A DNA stretch of 54,380 bases, taken from positions 1 to 54,380 of the forward strand of contig JAGCJL010000018.1 of NCBI GenBank assembly GCA_017647975.1, read 5' to 3'. This stretch comes from Bacteroidaceae bacterium (GTDB taxonomy: Bacteria; Bacteroidota; Bacteroidia; Bacteroidales; Bacteroidaceae). The translations under genes were made by a program, and so were the position numbers. Below the pieces are notes generated by a model. The model saw only the letters and a list, made by a program, of their open reading frames with translations, was not told the DNA's origin and did no database searches. Below are positions 9,701-18,212 of this stretch, piece by piece. The number at the start of each line of letters is the position of its first letter. Positions within the stretch are counted from its first letter, which is position 1.

Positions 9701-10100
9701 TTTCGGCAATAGCATCGGGGTATGTTACAATTACAACTCCCTCTTTGCGTTTGCGGCTTGCAAGGCGGCTTATAACCTCTGTTCGCAGAATTCGGCTGGC
9801 ATCATCTTCTTGTCCATACTTCATGGCACGGCGGAACGATGATGGAAAAAAGAGAATGTTTTCGCTGTTGCAAATCTGCATCATGTCGTGGTAGAAATAT
9901 CCGGCCTCATCGGCATCGTTCATTATAGCCATGAATGTCTGTTGTGGCACTCTCTCCATGAGTCCGCCAACAATCATGGCTGCACTACTGCCATGTAAAC
10001 CCTCGAGAAAAACATTTTTGTTATTCTCTTCATTGATTTTTAAAAGTGCCTCAACACCAGGGTGTGACGCATAAAAATGCTGTATCTCTTTTGTCTCCAT
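6759..10100 (-). CDS. mfd: Transcription-repair coupling factor Mfd
   Basis: This 1113-residue DNA translocase removes RNA polymerase stalled at lesions and recruits the UvrABC repair proteins. The N-terminal part is UvrB-like (about residues 1-330). An RNA-polymerase-interacting region follows, containing GDYIVHIDHGIGKF. The RecG-like helicase module has Walker A GDVGFGKT (580-587) and motif II DEEQ (681-684), then TATPIPRTL and QMRGRVGRG. A C-terminal TRCF domain closes it. The start METKEIQHF has GAGAAGAGAA just upstream. It appears to be a single-gene unit between two divergent or convergent neighbours. Confidence 0.97.
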   Translation of the reverse strand: METKEIQHFYASHPGVEALLKINEENNKNVFLEGLHGSSAAMIVGGLMERVPQQTFMAIMNDADEAGYFYHDMMQICNSENILFFPSSFRRAMKYGQEDDASRILRTEVISRLASRKRKEGVVIVTYPDAIAEKVASQDDLEKCTINIATGDNISREKIEKQLAKLKFKEVTYVYEPGEFAVRGSLIDIFSFSSEYPYRIDFFGDEVESIRTFEVETQLSRERVDEIAIVPKISGNENVPVTQFLPKSTIVLTKDFAFVKGCMEKLRNEGFTLQAKLSDKDLPEMPELMTADELDNFIKKARHWELRTTRDETGTKVKFDTQPQPLFHKDFELVSQNLKKYIEQGFKVLFLTDDLQQAKRLKAIFEEREDDIPFTPIGHTIHAGFCDNTLKMLLFTDHQLFGRFHNFRLRSDRARSGKIALTLKELKEFRTGDYIVHIDHGIGKFGGLVRIPSGGSTQEAIKLIYKNDDVVFVSIHNLHKISKYQGKEGDAPAVNKLGTGAWERMKERTKSKIKDIARDLIKLYSQRYKEEGFAFSPDSYLQNELEASFIYEDTPDQQKATSDVKKDMERKRPMDRLICGDVGFGKTEVAIRAAFKAATDGKQVAVLVPTTVLAYQHYLTFKERLKDFPCNVQYLSRARGAAATRQVLEGIKDGKVDIVIGTHKLTSKEVQFKDLGLLIIDEEQKFGVAVKEKLRQFKVNVDTFTMTATPIPRTLQFSIMGARDLSMIQTPPPNRYPIHTEIHNFDAEVIKEAINFELSRNGQVFLITNRIAGMEELAHMIKRHIPDARICIGHGQMEPAALEKTLFEFINHDHDVLIATSIVENGIDIPNVNTIIINQAQNFGLSDLHQMRGRVGRGKRKAFCYMLTPPRESLSTDARRRLEAIESFSELGSGMHIAMQDLDIRGAGNLLGAEQSGFIADLGYETYQKLLAEAVQELKDDEFAGLLPDEEEHSVDTFVKECFVESDLELLFPALYVPDSNERILLYRELDSLTEPQEIEAFRSRMKDRFGKIPKEGEELIRMVTLRRKAQSLGIEKIYLKGGRMNLFLVDVKNEKFYNSDLFGAIMAYVHKSQFTCKVREGEGRCIITVDNVKSVETALAFIDEVQRHTHCI

Positions 10101-10133
10101 GTTCTCTTCTCAGGAATCTCTGTCACCATCATG

Positions 10134-10141
10134 CAAAATTA
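10134..10141 (-). promoter_or_regulatory. Putative -7 element for mfd
   Basis: The minus-strand reading is TAATTTTG, an exact TAnnTTTG match 33 bp before the mfd start. A convincing TTTG -33 partner is not seen. Confidence 0.45.
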
Positions 10142-10235
10142 GTTATTTTATTCGATTTTTCGTTTCTTCACGTTCATATCTCTCTGTTTTTATATTTAAA
10201 ATTTATTAAAATAGTTATTGATAATATTATTGTTG

Positions 10236-10243
10236 TATATTTG
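10236..10243 (+). promoter_or_regulatory. Putative -7 element for the thioesterase operon
   Basis: TATATTTG matches TAnnTTTG exactly and lies 36 bp before the start codon at 10280. The upstream region is AT-rich with no clean TTTG at 19-21 bp. Confidence 0.45.
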
Positions 10244-10279
10244 TATTTTGTAGTAAGTATTGGGTAAAAGCCTGGATAT

Positions 10280-10699
10280 ATGAACGAGAAATATAGTTTT
10301 TGCATCGAGATGAAGGTTCGTGATTACGAATGTGATATACAGGGTGTTGTGAATAATGCCAATTATCAGCATTATCTGGAGCATGCCCGTCATGAATTCC
10401 TTGAGTCTATTGGTGGTAGTTTTTCACAGCTTCACAATCAAGGGATTGATCCTATGGTCTCAAAGATAACACTTGAATACAAACGTCCGTTGCGTGGTGG
10501 TGATAAATTTGTTGTGGGGGTAAACATGTTGCGTAAGGGTGCAAAACTTGTCTTTCTTCAAGATATATACAATCTTGACGGTGATGCTTTAGCGGTAAAA
10601 GGGGAGGTTGATGTTGTATGTCTTAAAGATGGCCGTTTGACACGTGGTGAAGTTTTTGACGAGATGTTTAAGGAATATTTCACTAAAAACAACGAATGA
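10280..10699 (+). CDS. Acyl-CoA thioesterase, hot-dog fold (YbgC/FadM type)
   Basis: This 139-residue protein has the length and motif of the 4-hydroxybenzoyl-CoA thioesterase family. Residues 13-33 read VRDYECDIQGVVNNANY..., with Asp19 at the catalytic position followed by the usual G-V-V-N-N-x-x-Y. It probably hydrolyses acyl-CoA esters in the cytoplasm; the exact substrate cannot be read. Its stop overlaps the start of the next gene (ATGA), so it opens an apparent operon that includes a CoA-transferase, which fits acyl-CoA metabolism. Confidence 0.88.
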   Translation: MNEKYSFCIEMKVRDYECDIQGVVNNANYQHYLEHARHEFLESIGGSFSQLHNQGIDPMVSKITLEYKRPLRGGDKFVVGVNMLRKGAKLVFLQDIYNLDGDALAVKGEVDVVCLKDGRLTRGEVFDEMFKEYFTKNNE

Positions 10700-11043
10700 T
10701 TATGGAAGTGGTATTGAGTCTGGTTACAATAGGAATCATCTATTCTGTGGTGTCCCTTGTGAAGAGTCTTGCTTCTAAAAATCCGGGAGTTGATGCAAGA
10801 CCTATGATAACAGAGGTGTTCCCTGAGATAAAAAACTATGAACAGCCTCCCGTTCATAATGATTTGCCTGCATCGCGAAAAGAAAGAGTGGCAATAAAAC
10901 CTTCACCTCAGGCAAAGCCGGTAGAAAAACCTGCCGAGAAGCCGGTTGTTGAAGAGGTAAAATGCAAGAAATTTGCCATAAGTGGTAAGGCTGATGCAAA
11001 ACGGGCGTTTGTCTATTCCGAGATATTTAACAGAAAGTATTGA
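10696..11043 (+). CDS. Small membrane-anchored protein of unknown function
   Basis: I do not recognise this 115-residue protein. Residues 1-25 form one hydrophobic helix without a signal-peptidase site, followed by a Pro-, Lys- and Glu-rich linker (about 45-90) and a short basic C-terminus ending YSEIFNRKY. This suggests an inner-membrane anchor with a cytoplasmic or periplasmic tail. The first ATG (10696) overlaps the stop of the thioesterase gene; an alternative ATG is at 10702. The CoA-transferase follows after 18 bp. The linked position and sensible codon use make it a real gene. Confidence 0.7.
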   Translation: MIMEVVLSLVTIGIIYSVVSLVKSLASKNPGVDARPMITEVFPEIKNYEQPPVHNDLPASRKERVAIKPSPQAKPVEKPAEKPVVEEVKCKKFAISGKADAKRAFVYSEIFNRKY

Positions 11044-11061
11044 AAACAAAATAAATGCGAT

Positions 11062-12549
11062 ATGAGTTACAGAATATTGACACCGCAAGAAGCGGCATGC
11101 TACATCAATAACGGTGATGGCGTTGGTATAAGTGGCTTTACTTTGTCGGGAACTCCAAAGGCTGTTCTTCCCGAGGTGGCAAAGCGTGCCGAGGAGGCAC
11201 ATGAGGCAGGCAAGCCATTTAAAATAAATCTTTATTCGGGTGCCTCAACTGGTGATACCATTGATGGAGTGTTGGCTCGTGCCAAGGCACTGAACTTCCG
11301 TGCTCCTTTTATTTCGAATCCAACAGTCAGACAGGCTATCAATGATAAGGAACTTATATACACCGACCTCCACCTCTCGCTTATGGCACAGGATTTGCGT
11401 TACGGCTATCTTGGCAAAGTAGATGTGGCTATTCTTGAAGCAATAGATATAACTCCCGATGGCAAGGTTTATTTGACAACAGCAGGTGGAATTGGACAGA
11501 CAGTTGCAAATCTTGCCGACAGAATTATCATAGAACGCAATATATATCACCATACAATGGGTTTGCATGATGTGTATGAACCTCTTGATCCGCCTTATCG
11601 CAGGGAAATCCCGATATATAATGCTGCCGACAGAATTGGCAAACCATATGTTCAGGTTGATCCAAAGAAGGTTGTCGGAATTGTTGAAGTTTGTACACCT
11701 AACGAGCAGGTGGTTTTCAAGGAGCTTGATCCTGTAACACGCAAAATAGGTGAGAATGTTGTTGATTTTATATTGAATGATATTAAACGTGGTATAATAC
11801 CAGCAACAGGTCTGCCAATCCAAAGTGGTATTGGTAATGTGGGTAATGCAGTGCTTAAGGCTCTTGAAAACTGCAATGAATTGCCTTCGCTTGATTTATA
11901 CTCCGAGGTTCTTCAGGATTCGGTTATTGAACTTATGGAAGCTGGTCGTGTGAAAGTGGGTAGTACATGCTCTTTGTCACTCAGTCAGGAATGTTTGTTG
12001 CACGTCTATGATAATATAGATTTCTTCCGCGACAAGTTGATATTGCGTCCATCGGAGATATCAAATCATCCCGAAGTTATCCGTCGTTTGGGTGTTATTG
12101 CAATGAATACGGCTATAGCTGTCGATTTGTATGGTTGCGTAAACTCTTCACATATTTGTGGAACACGTCTTATGAATGGAATTGGCGGTTCGGGCGATTT
12201 TGCACGCAATGCTTATATCTCAATATTTACCTGCCCGTCAATCCAGAAGGGCGGTGCAATCAGTTCTATTGTACCAATGGTGACACATGCCGACCACACT
12301 GAACACGATGTTCGTGTTGTTGTGACAGAATGGGGTGTTGCCGACCTGCGTGGAAAAGGTCCTGATGAACGTGCAAGGTTGCTGGTTGAAAATTGTGCTC
12401 ATCCGGAATACAGAAACTTTTTGTGGGATTACCTTAAGATATCCAAGAAAGGACATGTATCGCACAATATTGAGGCTGCTCACGCTATGCATGCAGCCTA
12501 TGAGCGTGTTGGTGATATGAGAAAAGTTGATTGGAGTAAATTTGTATGA
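11062..12549 (+). CDS. Acetyl-CoA hydrolase/transferase, probably succinate CoA-transferase
   Basis: The 495-residue enzyme belongs to the class I CoA-transferases of the acetyl-CoA hydrolase type (Cat1/AarC/ScpC group). It moves CoA between succinate and acetate or propionate. Glu282 in the motif YSEVLQD is the likely residue forming the glutamyl-CoA intermediate. SGIGNVGNAVL near 254 and GGSGDFARNAY near 376 form the CoA and oxyanion sites known in the family. In Bacteroidales such an enzyme would serve the succinate-propionate fermentation route. The preferred acid partner is not determined. The next gene overlaps by 4 bp. Confidence 0.9.
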   Translation: MSYRILTPQEAACYINNGDGVGISGFTLSGTPKAVLPEVAKRAEEAHEAGKPFKINLYSGASTGDTIDGVLARAKALNFRAPFISNPTVRQAINDKELIYTDLHLSLMAQDLRYGYLGKVDVAILEAIDITPDGKVYLTTAGGIGQTVANLADRIIIERNIYHHTMGLHDVYEPLDPPYRREIPIYNAADRIGKPYVQVDPKKVVGIVEVCTPNEQVVFKELDPVTRKIGENVVDFILNDIKRGIIPATGLPIQSGIGNVGNAVLKALENCNELPSLDLYSEVLQDSVIELMEAGRVKVGSTCSLSLSQECLLHVYDNIDFFRDKLILRPSEISNHPEVIRRLGVIAMNTAIAVDLYGCVNSSHICGTRLMNGIGGSGDFARNAYISIFTCPSIQKGGAISSIVPMVTHADHTEHDVRVVVTEWGVADLRGKGPDERARLLVENCAHPEYRNFLWDYLKISKKGHVSHNIEAAHAMHAAYERVGDMRKVDWSKFV

Positions 12550-13082
12550 ACAGAAAGAAATTAGTTACAGAGATGGGGCGTATCAGTCGCGATGATTTTC
12601 ATCGTGCCAATAAACTTCCTCTTGTTGTTGTTCTTGACAATGTACGCAGTTTGCATAATGTTGGTTCTGTATTCCGTACAAGTGATGCTTTCCGTGTAGA
12701 GCGTGTTCTGCTTTGTGGAATAACAGCAACTCCGCCTCAGCCCGAAATACATAAAACGGCACTTGGAGCCGAGGACGTTGTTGAATGGAAATATTATGCA
12801 TCAACAACGGATGCTGTAGATGAACTTCGCTCAAACGGCTATAGTATTTTTTCAATAGAGCAGTGCGACGGCAGTATTGCTTTGCAGGATTTTGTCACAG
12901 AGCCGGGTAAGTGTTATGCTGTAATACTTGGTAATGAGGTTAAGGGCGTTCAGCAGTCGGTGGTGGATATGTCTGACGGTGCAATAGAAATACCGCAGTT
13001 TGGAACTAAACATTCACTGAATGTATCTGTTACAGCCGGAATGGTTATATGGGAGTTTGCCAAGAAATTAGGTTGGGTATAG
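12546..13082 (+). CDS. TrmH/SpoU-family RNA 2'-O-methyltransferase
   Basis: This 178-residue SPOUT enzyme shows all three family motifs: LDNVRSLHNVGSVFRTSDA (motif 1), LGNEVKGV (motif 2) and SLNVSVTAGM (motif 3), which form the knot that binds S-adenosylmethionine. It methylates a ribose in tRNA or rRNA; the target is unknown. It lacks the N-terminal RNA-binding domain of longer TrmH/RlmB proteins. Its ATG overlaps the stop of the CoA-transferase, suggesting coupled translation without an evident functional link. Confidence 0.9.
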   Translation: MNRKKLVTEMGRISRDDFHRANKLPLVVVLDNVRSLHNVGSVFRTSDAFRVERVLLCGITATPPQPEIHKTALGAEDVVEWKYYASTTDAVDELRSNGYSIFSIEQCDGSIALQDFVTEPGKCYAVILGNEVKGVQQSVVDMSDGAIEIPQFGTKHSLNVSVTAGMVIWEFAKKLGWV

Positions 13083-13160
13083 CGGGATAACTGTAATTGA
13101 TCTTGATTTTAGGCATGTTTTTAGTTATAAATAAGTATAGTCTCCAATTAGATAAAAGAG

Positions 13161-13168
13161 TAGTTTTG
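13161..13168 (+). promoter_or_regulatory. Putative -7 element for the ABC exporter operon
   Basis: TAGTTTTG matches TAnnTTTG exactly, 53 bp before the ABC exporter start, in the 139-bp gap after the methyltransferase gene. No good -33 element is seen. Confidence 0.4.
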
Positions 13169-13221
13169 CCAAGATTTTCCGGGTGTGAACTTGTGCAGGT
13201 GTGATAAATTAAATAATTTGT

Positions 13222-15063
13222 ATGAAGGAATTTTTTAAAGTGTTGAGGCGATTTGTGCCACCATATAAAAAGTATCTCATATTGTCGCTGGTGTTTACTT
13301 TCTTGTCGGCGATATTGAATGTCTTTTCGTTCATGGTAATTATACCAATATTGCAGATACTCTTTAAGGTTACCGACACTTCGGGTGTCAATTTTATAGA
13401 ATGGAGTACAATGCATTCGGGTAACATGAAAGATGTATTGCTGAACAACGCCACATATTTCCTCAACGAGTTCTCGGCAGAGCATGGTGCCTCCTTGGTC
13501 TTGTTGCTGTTGGGTGTTTTCCTTGTAGTGATGACTTTGTTCAAGACCGCATGTTACTTTGGTTCCTCGGCTGCAATAATTCCTCTTAGAACAGGTATCG
13601 TACGTGACATCCGTACAAAATTGTATGACAAGGTGGTGAGCCTTCCTATAGGTTTCTTTTCAAAAGAACGTAAGGGTGATATAATTGCCCGCATGACAGG
13701 TGATGTGGTTGAGGTGGAGAATTCCATTGTCACCTCGCTCGACATGCTTATAAAGAATCCTATATTTATTATCATCTATTTTGGAACGATGATTTATATC
13801 AGTTGGGAACTTACACTCTTTACCATTTGTGTTATTCCGGGACTTGGTTGGATAATGGGTACTGTAGGCCGTAAACTTAAGGCAAAATCACTTGTTGCAC
13901 AGCAGAAACTCGGAGATACGACATCGCAGCTGGAAGAGACGCTCGGCGGGTTGCGTATTATCAAGGCTTTTATTGCCGAAAAGAAGATGTCGGCACGTTT
14001 TATGAAGTGCAGTAACGAGTTGCGTGCTGCCATAATGCGTGTTACTACACGTCAGGCTGCGGCACATCCAATGAGTGAGTTTCTTGGCACATGTGTTATT
14101 GTCATAGTTCTGTGGTTCGGAGGAACATTGATTCTTGGTGACAGTTCACCCATTTCGGCAGCATCGTTTATCTATTACCTTACAATTCTGTATAGTATTA
14201 TCAATCCATTAAAAGAGTTGTCAAGAGCTTCTTATAATATACCACGTGGTTTGGCATCTATGGAACGTATTGATGCTATACTTGAGGCTGAGAATCCTAT
14301 AACAGATGGTGCTGATAGCAAGGAAATTGAGAAACTGAACGATTGTATTGAGTATAAGAATCTTACATTCTCGTACGATGGCGAACGCGACGTTCTCAAG
14401 AATATCAACCTAAAGATTGAAAAGGGTAAAACCGTGGCTCTTGTGGGCCAGTCGGGTAGTGGAAAATCGACAATGGTTGATCTTATTCCACGTTTCTATG
14501 ATGTTGAAAATGGTGAGATAACCATTGACGGTATAAACATTAAGGAGTTGAAAGTAAAATCTTTGCGTGGGCTTATTGGCAACGTGAATCAAGAGGCGAT
14601 ACTCTTCAACGATACTTTCTACAATAACATAACCTTTGGTGTTGAGAATGCTACAATGGAGCAAGTAATTGAGGCCGCAAAGATTGCCAATGCCCATGAC
14701 TTTATAATGGCCACAGAAGAGGGCTATAATACAAATGTCGGTGACCGTGGCTGTCGTCTGTCAGGTGGTCAGCGTCAGCGTATAAGTATCGCTCGTGCAA
14801 TATTGAAGAATCCTCCTATACTTATTCTTGACGAGGCAACCTCGGCTCTTGATACCGAGAGCGAGCGTCTTGTGCAGGAGGCTCTTGAGCGTTTGATGAA
14901 AACCCGTACAACAATAGCCATTGCTCATCGTCTTTCTACAATCAAGAATGCCGATGAGATTTGTGTCTTGCGTGATGGCGAGATTGTTGAGCGTGGTAAG
15001 CATGAGGAACTGTTGAAACTTGATGGAGTATATAAACGTCTTAATGACATGCAGTCGCTTTAA
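13222..15063 (+). CDS. MsbA-like ABC exporter (fused permease and ATPase)
   Basis: The 613-residue half-transporter has about six transmembrane helices (residues 1-330) and a C-terminal ATPase with Walker A GQSGSGKST (409-417), signature LSGGQRQR (513-520), Walker B ILILDEATSALD and the switch His in IAHRLST. This is the layout of MsbA and related lipid or drug exporters, which work as dimers. In Bacteroidales this type often flips lipid A, but the cargo is inferred. The LOG-family gene follows after 6 bp. The fold is certain; the MsbA role is moderate. Confidence 0.88.
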   Translation: MKEFFKVLRRFVPPYKKYLILSLVFTFLSAILNVFSFMVIIPILQILFKVTDTSGVNFIEWSTMHSGNMKDVLLNNATYFLNEFSAEHGASLVLLLLGVFLVVMTLFKTACYFGSSAAIIPLRTGIVRDIRTKLYDKVVSLPIGFFSKERKGDIIARMTGDVVEVENSIVTSLDMLIKNPIFIIIYFGTMIYISWELTLFTICVIPGLGWIMGTVGRKLKAKSLVAQQKLGDTTSQLEETLGGLRIIKAFIAEKKMSARFMKCSNELRAAIMRVTTRQAAAHPMSEFLGTCVIVIVLWFGGTLILGDSSPISAASFIYYLTILYSIINPLKELSRASYNIPRGLASMERIDAILEAENPITDGADSKEIEKLNDCIEYKNLTFSYDGERDVLKNINLKIEKGKTVALVGQSGSGKSTMVDLIPRFYDVENGEITIDGINIKELKVKSLRGLIGNVNQEAILFNDTFYNNITFGVENATMEQVIEAAKIANAHDFIMATEEGYNTNVGDRGCRLSGGQRQRISIARAILKNPPILILDEATSALDTESERLVQEALERLMKTRTTIAIAHRLSTIKNADEICVLRDGEIVERGKHEELLKLDGVYKRLNDMQSL

Positions 15064-15069
15064 TTTATT

Positions 15070-15615
15070 ATGAGTATGAAGAGTATTGCGGTTTTTTGTG
15101 CAGCATCGGAATCAATAGATACACTATATGTTGATGCAGCTCATGAGGTGGGTGCTTTGCTTGGACGTTTAGGTGCAGAATTGGTATATGGCGGAGCAAG
15201 GTTCGGTTTAATGGAGGCTGTGGCCCGTTCTTCAAAAGATAATGGAGCTAAAGTTACAGGAGTTGTGCCTTATATCCTCGAAGAGCGTGAACGCGTGAGC
15301 TACCTTCTTGATGAAAAGATAAACTGTAATAATCTAAGTGACCGCAAGGATATAATGTTGCAACGTAGCGACCTGCTTGTTGCACTCCCCGGTGGAATAG
15401 GTACGCTTGACGAAATATTCCACATTCTTGCTGCGGCAACAATAGGATATCACAATAAGCGTGTTGTGCTTTATAATGTGAACGGTTTTTGGAACGGGCT
15501 TGTAAAGGTTATTGATGATATGGGCAAGGCTGGTTTTATAAGGAGCAACCTTGACAATATGTTGCTTGTTGTCGAAACATTGGCCGAGTTGGAAAGAGTG
15601 ATAAATAAAAATTGA
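15070..15615 (+). CDS. LOG-family nucleoside 5'-monophosphate phosphoribohydrolase
   Basis: This 181-residue protein belongs to the TIGR00730/LOG family, which cleaves nucleoside 5'-monophosphates (cytokinin ribotides in plants; AMP and relatives in bacteria) to free base and ribose 5-phosphate. The signature PGGIGTLDE is at 107-115, and the upstream MLQRSDLLVAL provides the conserved Arg. VYGGARFGLM near 38 binds the phosphate. It was long annotated as lysine decarboxylase, which the motif does not support. It sits in an operon-like run between the ABC exporter and a sugar kinase. Confidence 0.88.
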   Translation: MSMKSIAVFCAASESIDTLYVDAAHEVGALLGRLGAELVYGGARFGLMEAVARSSKDNGAKVTGVVPYILEERERVSYLLDEKINCNNLSDRKDIMLQRSDLLVALPGGIGTLDEIFHILAAATIGYHNKRVVLYNVNGFWNGLVKVIDDMGKAGFIRSNLDNMLLVVETLAELERVINKN

Positions 15616-15618
15616 TAT

Positions 15619-16554
15619 ATGGCGAAGATAATAGGTATAGGAGAGACTGTTTTTGATATACTTTTTAAGAATGGACAACCGGTAAAGGCTGTTCCCGGCG
15701 GTTCGGTTTATAATAGTATAATATCACTTGGACGCACCGGATGCGAAACAATGTTCATCAGCGAGGTGGGTGATGATAAAATAGGCGAGATTATTTTGAA
15801 TCATTTATGCGACAGCGGTGTCGATGCCTCGGCTGTATGTTCCTTTACCGGAGGTAAATCGCCTTTGGCACTTGCATTCCTGAATGACAGGAACGATGCT
15901 GAATATATATTTTACAAGGATTATCCCAATAATCGTCTCGAGGTGGAATTCCCTAAAATTGAAAAAGGTGATATAGTACTATACGGTTCTTATTTTGTAT
16001 TGAATCCTGTACTACGTTCAAAGACCAAGGCGTTTCTTGAGTATGCACACGAGAGTGGGGCATTGCTCTATTACGATGTAAACTTTCGCAAGAACCATGT
16101 AGGAGAGCGTATAAAACTAGCCGAAGCTCTTATAGAGAATCTTGAGTATGCCGATATTGTTCGTGGATCGGCCGATGACTTCAATTATCTGTATGAAATG
16201 ACCGATGCCCAAAAGATTTATAATGAGAAGATAAGGTTCTACTCTTCTAATTTCATTTTTACAAGTGGTTCCGGAGATGTAAAACTTTTTACCAAAGAGG
16301 GTGAAACAACTTATCCGGTAAAGAAAGTTGATGTTGTCAGCACTGTTGGTGCAGGTGACAATTTTAATGCAGGTGTTCTTTTTGGTTTGCAACGTGCAGG
16401 AGTGGAGCGTGAAATGCTTTCATCGCTTTCGCAAGAAGAGTGGAATGGTATTGTGAATTGCGGCCTTGATTTCAGTGCCCATGCTTGTACACTGATTGAA
16501 AACTATGTTGATAAGGATTGGGCTGTGAATTATGCAAAAAGATGTGATATGTAA
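15619..16554 (+). CDS. PfkB-family carbohydrate kinase
   Basis: This 311-residue ribokinase-fold enzyme phosphorylates a sugar or nucleoside. The N-terminal half has GETVFDILF and VPGGSVYNS, which bind the sugar; the C-terminal signature GAGDNFNAG starts at Gly244, with Asp247 as catalytic base. The overall look is closest to fructokinases, but the substrate cannot be fixed. It starts 3 bp after the LOG gene, so the two are cotranscribed. A kinase beside a hydrolase releasing ribose 5-phosphate could mean a shared nucleotide-salvage role, which is only a guess. Confidence 0.85.
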   Translation: MAKIIGIGETVFDILFKNGQPVKAVPGGSVYNSIISLGRTGCETMFISEVGDDKIGEIILNHLCDSGVDASAVCSFTGGKSPLALAFLNDRNDAEYIFYKDYPNNRLEVEFPKIEKGDIVLYGSYFVLNPVLRSKTKAFLEYAHESGALLYYDVNFRKNHVGERIKLAEALIENLEYADIVRGSADDFNYLYEMTDAQKIYNEKIRFYSSNFIFTSGSGDVKLFTKEGETTYPVKKVDVVSTVGAGDNFNAGVLFGLQRAGVEREMLSSLSQEEWNGIVNCGLDFSAHACTLIENYVDKDWAVNYAKRCDM

Positions 16555-16598
16555 TTTGTGAAATAAGTAATCAAACTATTGGAAAACATAATATTACT

Positions 16599-18200
16599 AT
16601 GAAGAAATATATTTTTATGGCAATGGTAATTGCCCTTTGCAGTTGTGGTGGTCATAACCATGAACATGAGGCGACTCATGAACATAATCACATTCATGGT
16701 TTTACGGCATATACTCATAATATGGAGTTTTTCCTTCAGCACGAAGGTTTGGAGCTGGGTAAAAAGTCCTGCATTACACTCTATGTTACCAATCTTGACA
16801 ATTTTAAGCCGGTAAAGGCCTCTACAGCTGAGGCTATATTGAAGTCTGGAGATAAGAGTGTCAGTATGACAGCAGAGGCAAAGCATGATGGTGTTTTCCA
16901 TTTTGATTTTACACCAACTTTTGCCGGCAAATCACTCCTTTATATCAATGTGGCCGGTGAAAAGGCTCATTTTGATGTGAAGGTTAATTCTCATGTGCAT
17001 GCGAACTGTTCAGGGCACTCCCACAATCATTCTCATGAACACAGCCATGTTCATGAAGCAGAACACTCACATGAACATAACCATGCAACTACAGAACATA
17101 AGCATGACCATTCTCATGGCGAGGAGGCTCATGCCCCACATCCGGGCCATGGTGTTGCTACTGATGGCAAGGAGGGTGATGTGGCTTTTTCAAAGGAGCA
17201 GAGCTGGAAAATTGATTTTGCAACAGCTGTTGCCGGAACAAGTTCTTACGGTGGCGAAGTGAAGGTTGTGGCACGTGCAGAGTCCCAGCCCGGTAATTTT
17301 ACTACATTGGTTGCTACAACAAGCGGCAAAGTTTGCTATGCAGGTAATATTGTTGCCGGCAAGAGCGTCAGTGTCGATGAGCCTCTTTTCTATCTTGAAA
17401 GTGGTGACGTTACCGACAACGATGCTGCAGTTAAATATGCCGAAGCAGAGAGTAATTACTATGTGGCAAAATCGGATTTCGAGAGGAAAAAGCACCTTTT
17501 CATCGATAAGATTGTTTCAGAGAGGGAATATCAGGCTGCGGAGGCCTTGTATAAGCAGTCCGAGGCCCGTTTCCAGAGCATGCAACGCAGTTTTGGTGAC
17601 GGCAAGGTTACTCTGCGTTCGTCCATGAACGGATATATATCGTCAATTCACGTTGCCAACGGTGATTATTTGCAACCAGGAACACCTCTTGCAACAATAC
17701 AGTGTGATGGTGGCTTGAATATCGTTGCAGAACTTCCCGTCCGTTATGCTTCAATATTACATAATATTGATAATGTGAATGTGGAACTTGCAACAGGTGA
17801 GCTATTCTCTCTTGCCGAACTTGACGGTCGCGTACTTGCCGTAGGCAGTTCAGTAAATAACTGCAATATGATTCCGGTTACACTTTCTGTAAAAAAAATA
17901 CCGGGTGTTGTTCCTGGAAGCATCATCACTCTTTATATGACATCGTCTCAGGGTGAGCAAAGTGTGGTTATTCCACGTACAGCCATTGTTGAGGAGATGG
18001 GTAATTTCTTTGTCTTTGTACAGAATAGTCCGATTTCGTTTGAGAAACGCAGTGTACAACTTGGCAGTACCGATGGCAAATTGGTCAAAGTAATCAGTGG
18101 AATACATGCCGGAGAACGTGTTGTTACAAAAGGTGGTATAGTACTGAAACTCTCTCAAGGTGCTGCGGCTCTTGATCCGCACGCAGGTCATGTACATTAA
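16599..18200 (+). CDS. RND metal-efflux periplasmic adaptor with His-rich segments
   Basis: The 533-residue lipoprotein (lipobox before Cys16, CSCGG) is the membrane-fusion subunit of the pump encoded next. Directly after the anchor comes a His cluster (seven His in about residues 19-35), then an Ig-like domain (about 36-128), then a second cluster with about 20 His within residues 132-185. The CusB/HlyD-type core follows: beta-barrel and lipoyl halves around a helical hairpin (about 285-330). The His clusters should bind Zn, Cu, Ni or Co. Its length exceeds ordinary adaptors (about 380-420) because of the added N-terminal part. The pump gene starts 12 bp later. Confidence 0.9.
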   Translation: MKKYIFMAMVIALCSCGGHNHEHEATHEHNHIHGFTAYTHNMEFFLQHEGLELGKKSCITLYVTNLDNFKPVKASTAEAILKSGDKSVSMTAEAKHDGVFHFDFTPTFAGKSLLYINVAGEKAHFDVKVNSHVHANCSGHSHNHSHEHSHVHEAEHSHEHNHATTEHKHDHSHGEEAHAPHPGHGVATDGKEGDVAFSKEQSWKIDFATAVAGTSSYGGEVKVVARAESQPGNFTTLVATTSGKVCYAGNIVAGKSVSVDEPLFYLESGDVTDNDAAVKYAEAESNYYVAKSDFERKKHLFIDKIVSEREYQAAEALYKQSEARFQSMQRSFGDGKVTLRSSMNGYISSIHVANGDYLQPGTPLATIQCDGGLNIVAELPVRYASILHNIDNVNVELATGELFSLAELDGRVLAVGSSVNNCNMIPVTLSVKKIPGVVPGSIITLYMTSSQGEQSVVIPRTAIVEEMGNFFVFVQNSPISFEKRSVQLGSTDGKLVKVISGIHAGERVVTKGGIVLKLSQGAAALDPHAGHVH

Positions 18201-18212
18201 AAAGTCAAACCT

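Noticed and set aside
11245-11823. Minus-strand open frame of 192 codons
   Set aside because: Antisense within the well-supported CoA-transferase gene.
16255-16370. GAGDNF in the PfkB kinase as a damaged active site
   Set aside because: The catalytic Asp247 and the anion-hole glycines are intact; only the following residue differs from the common GAGDTF/GAGDAF, which is ordinary variation in the family.
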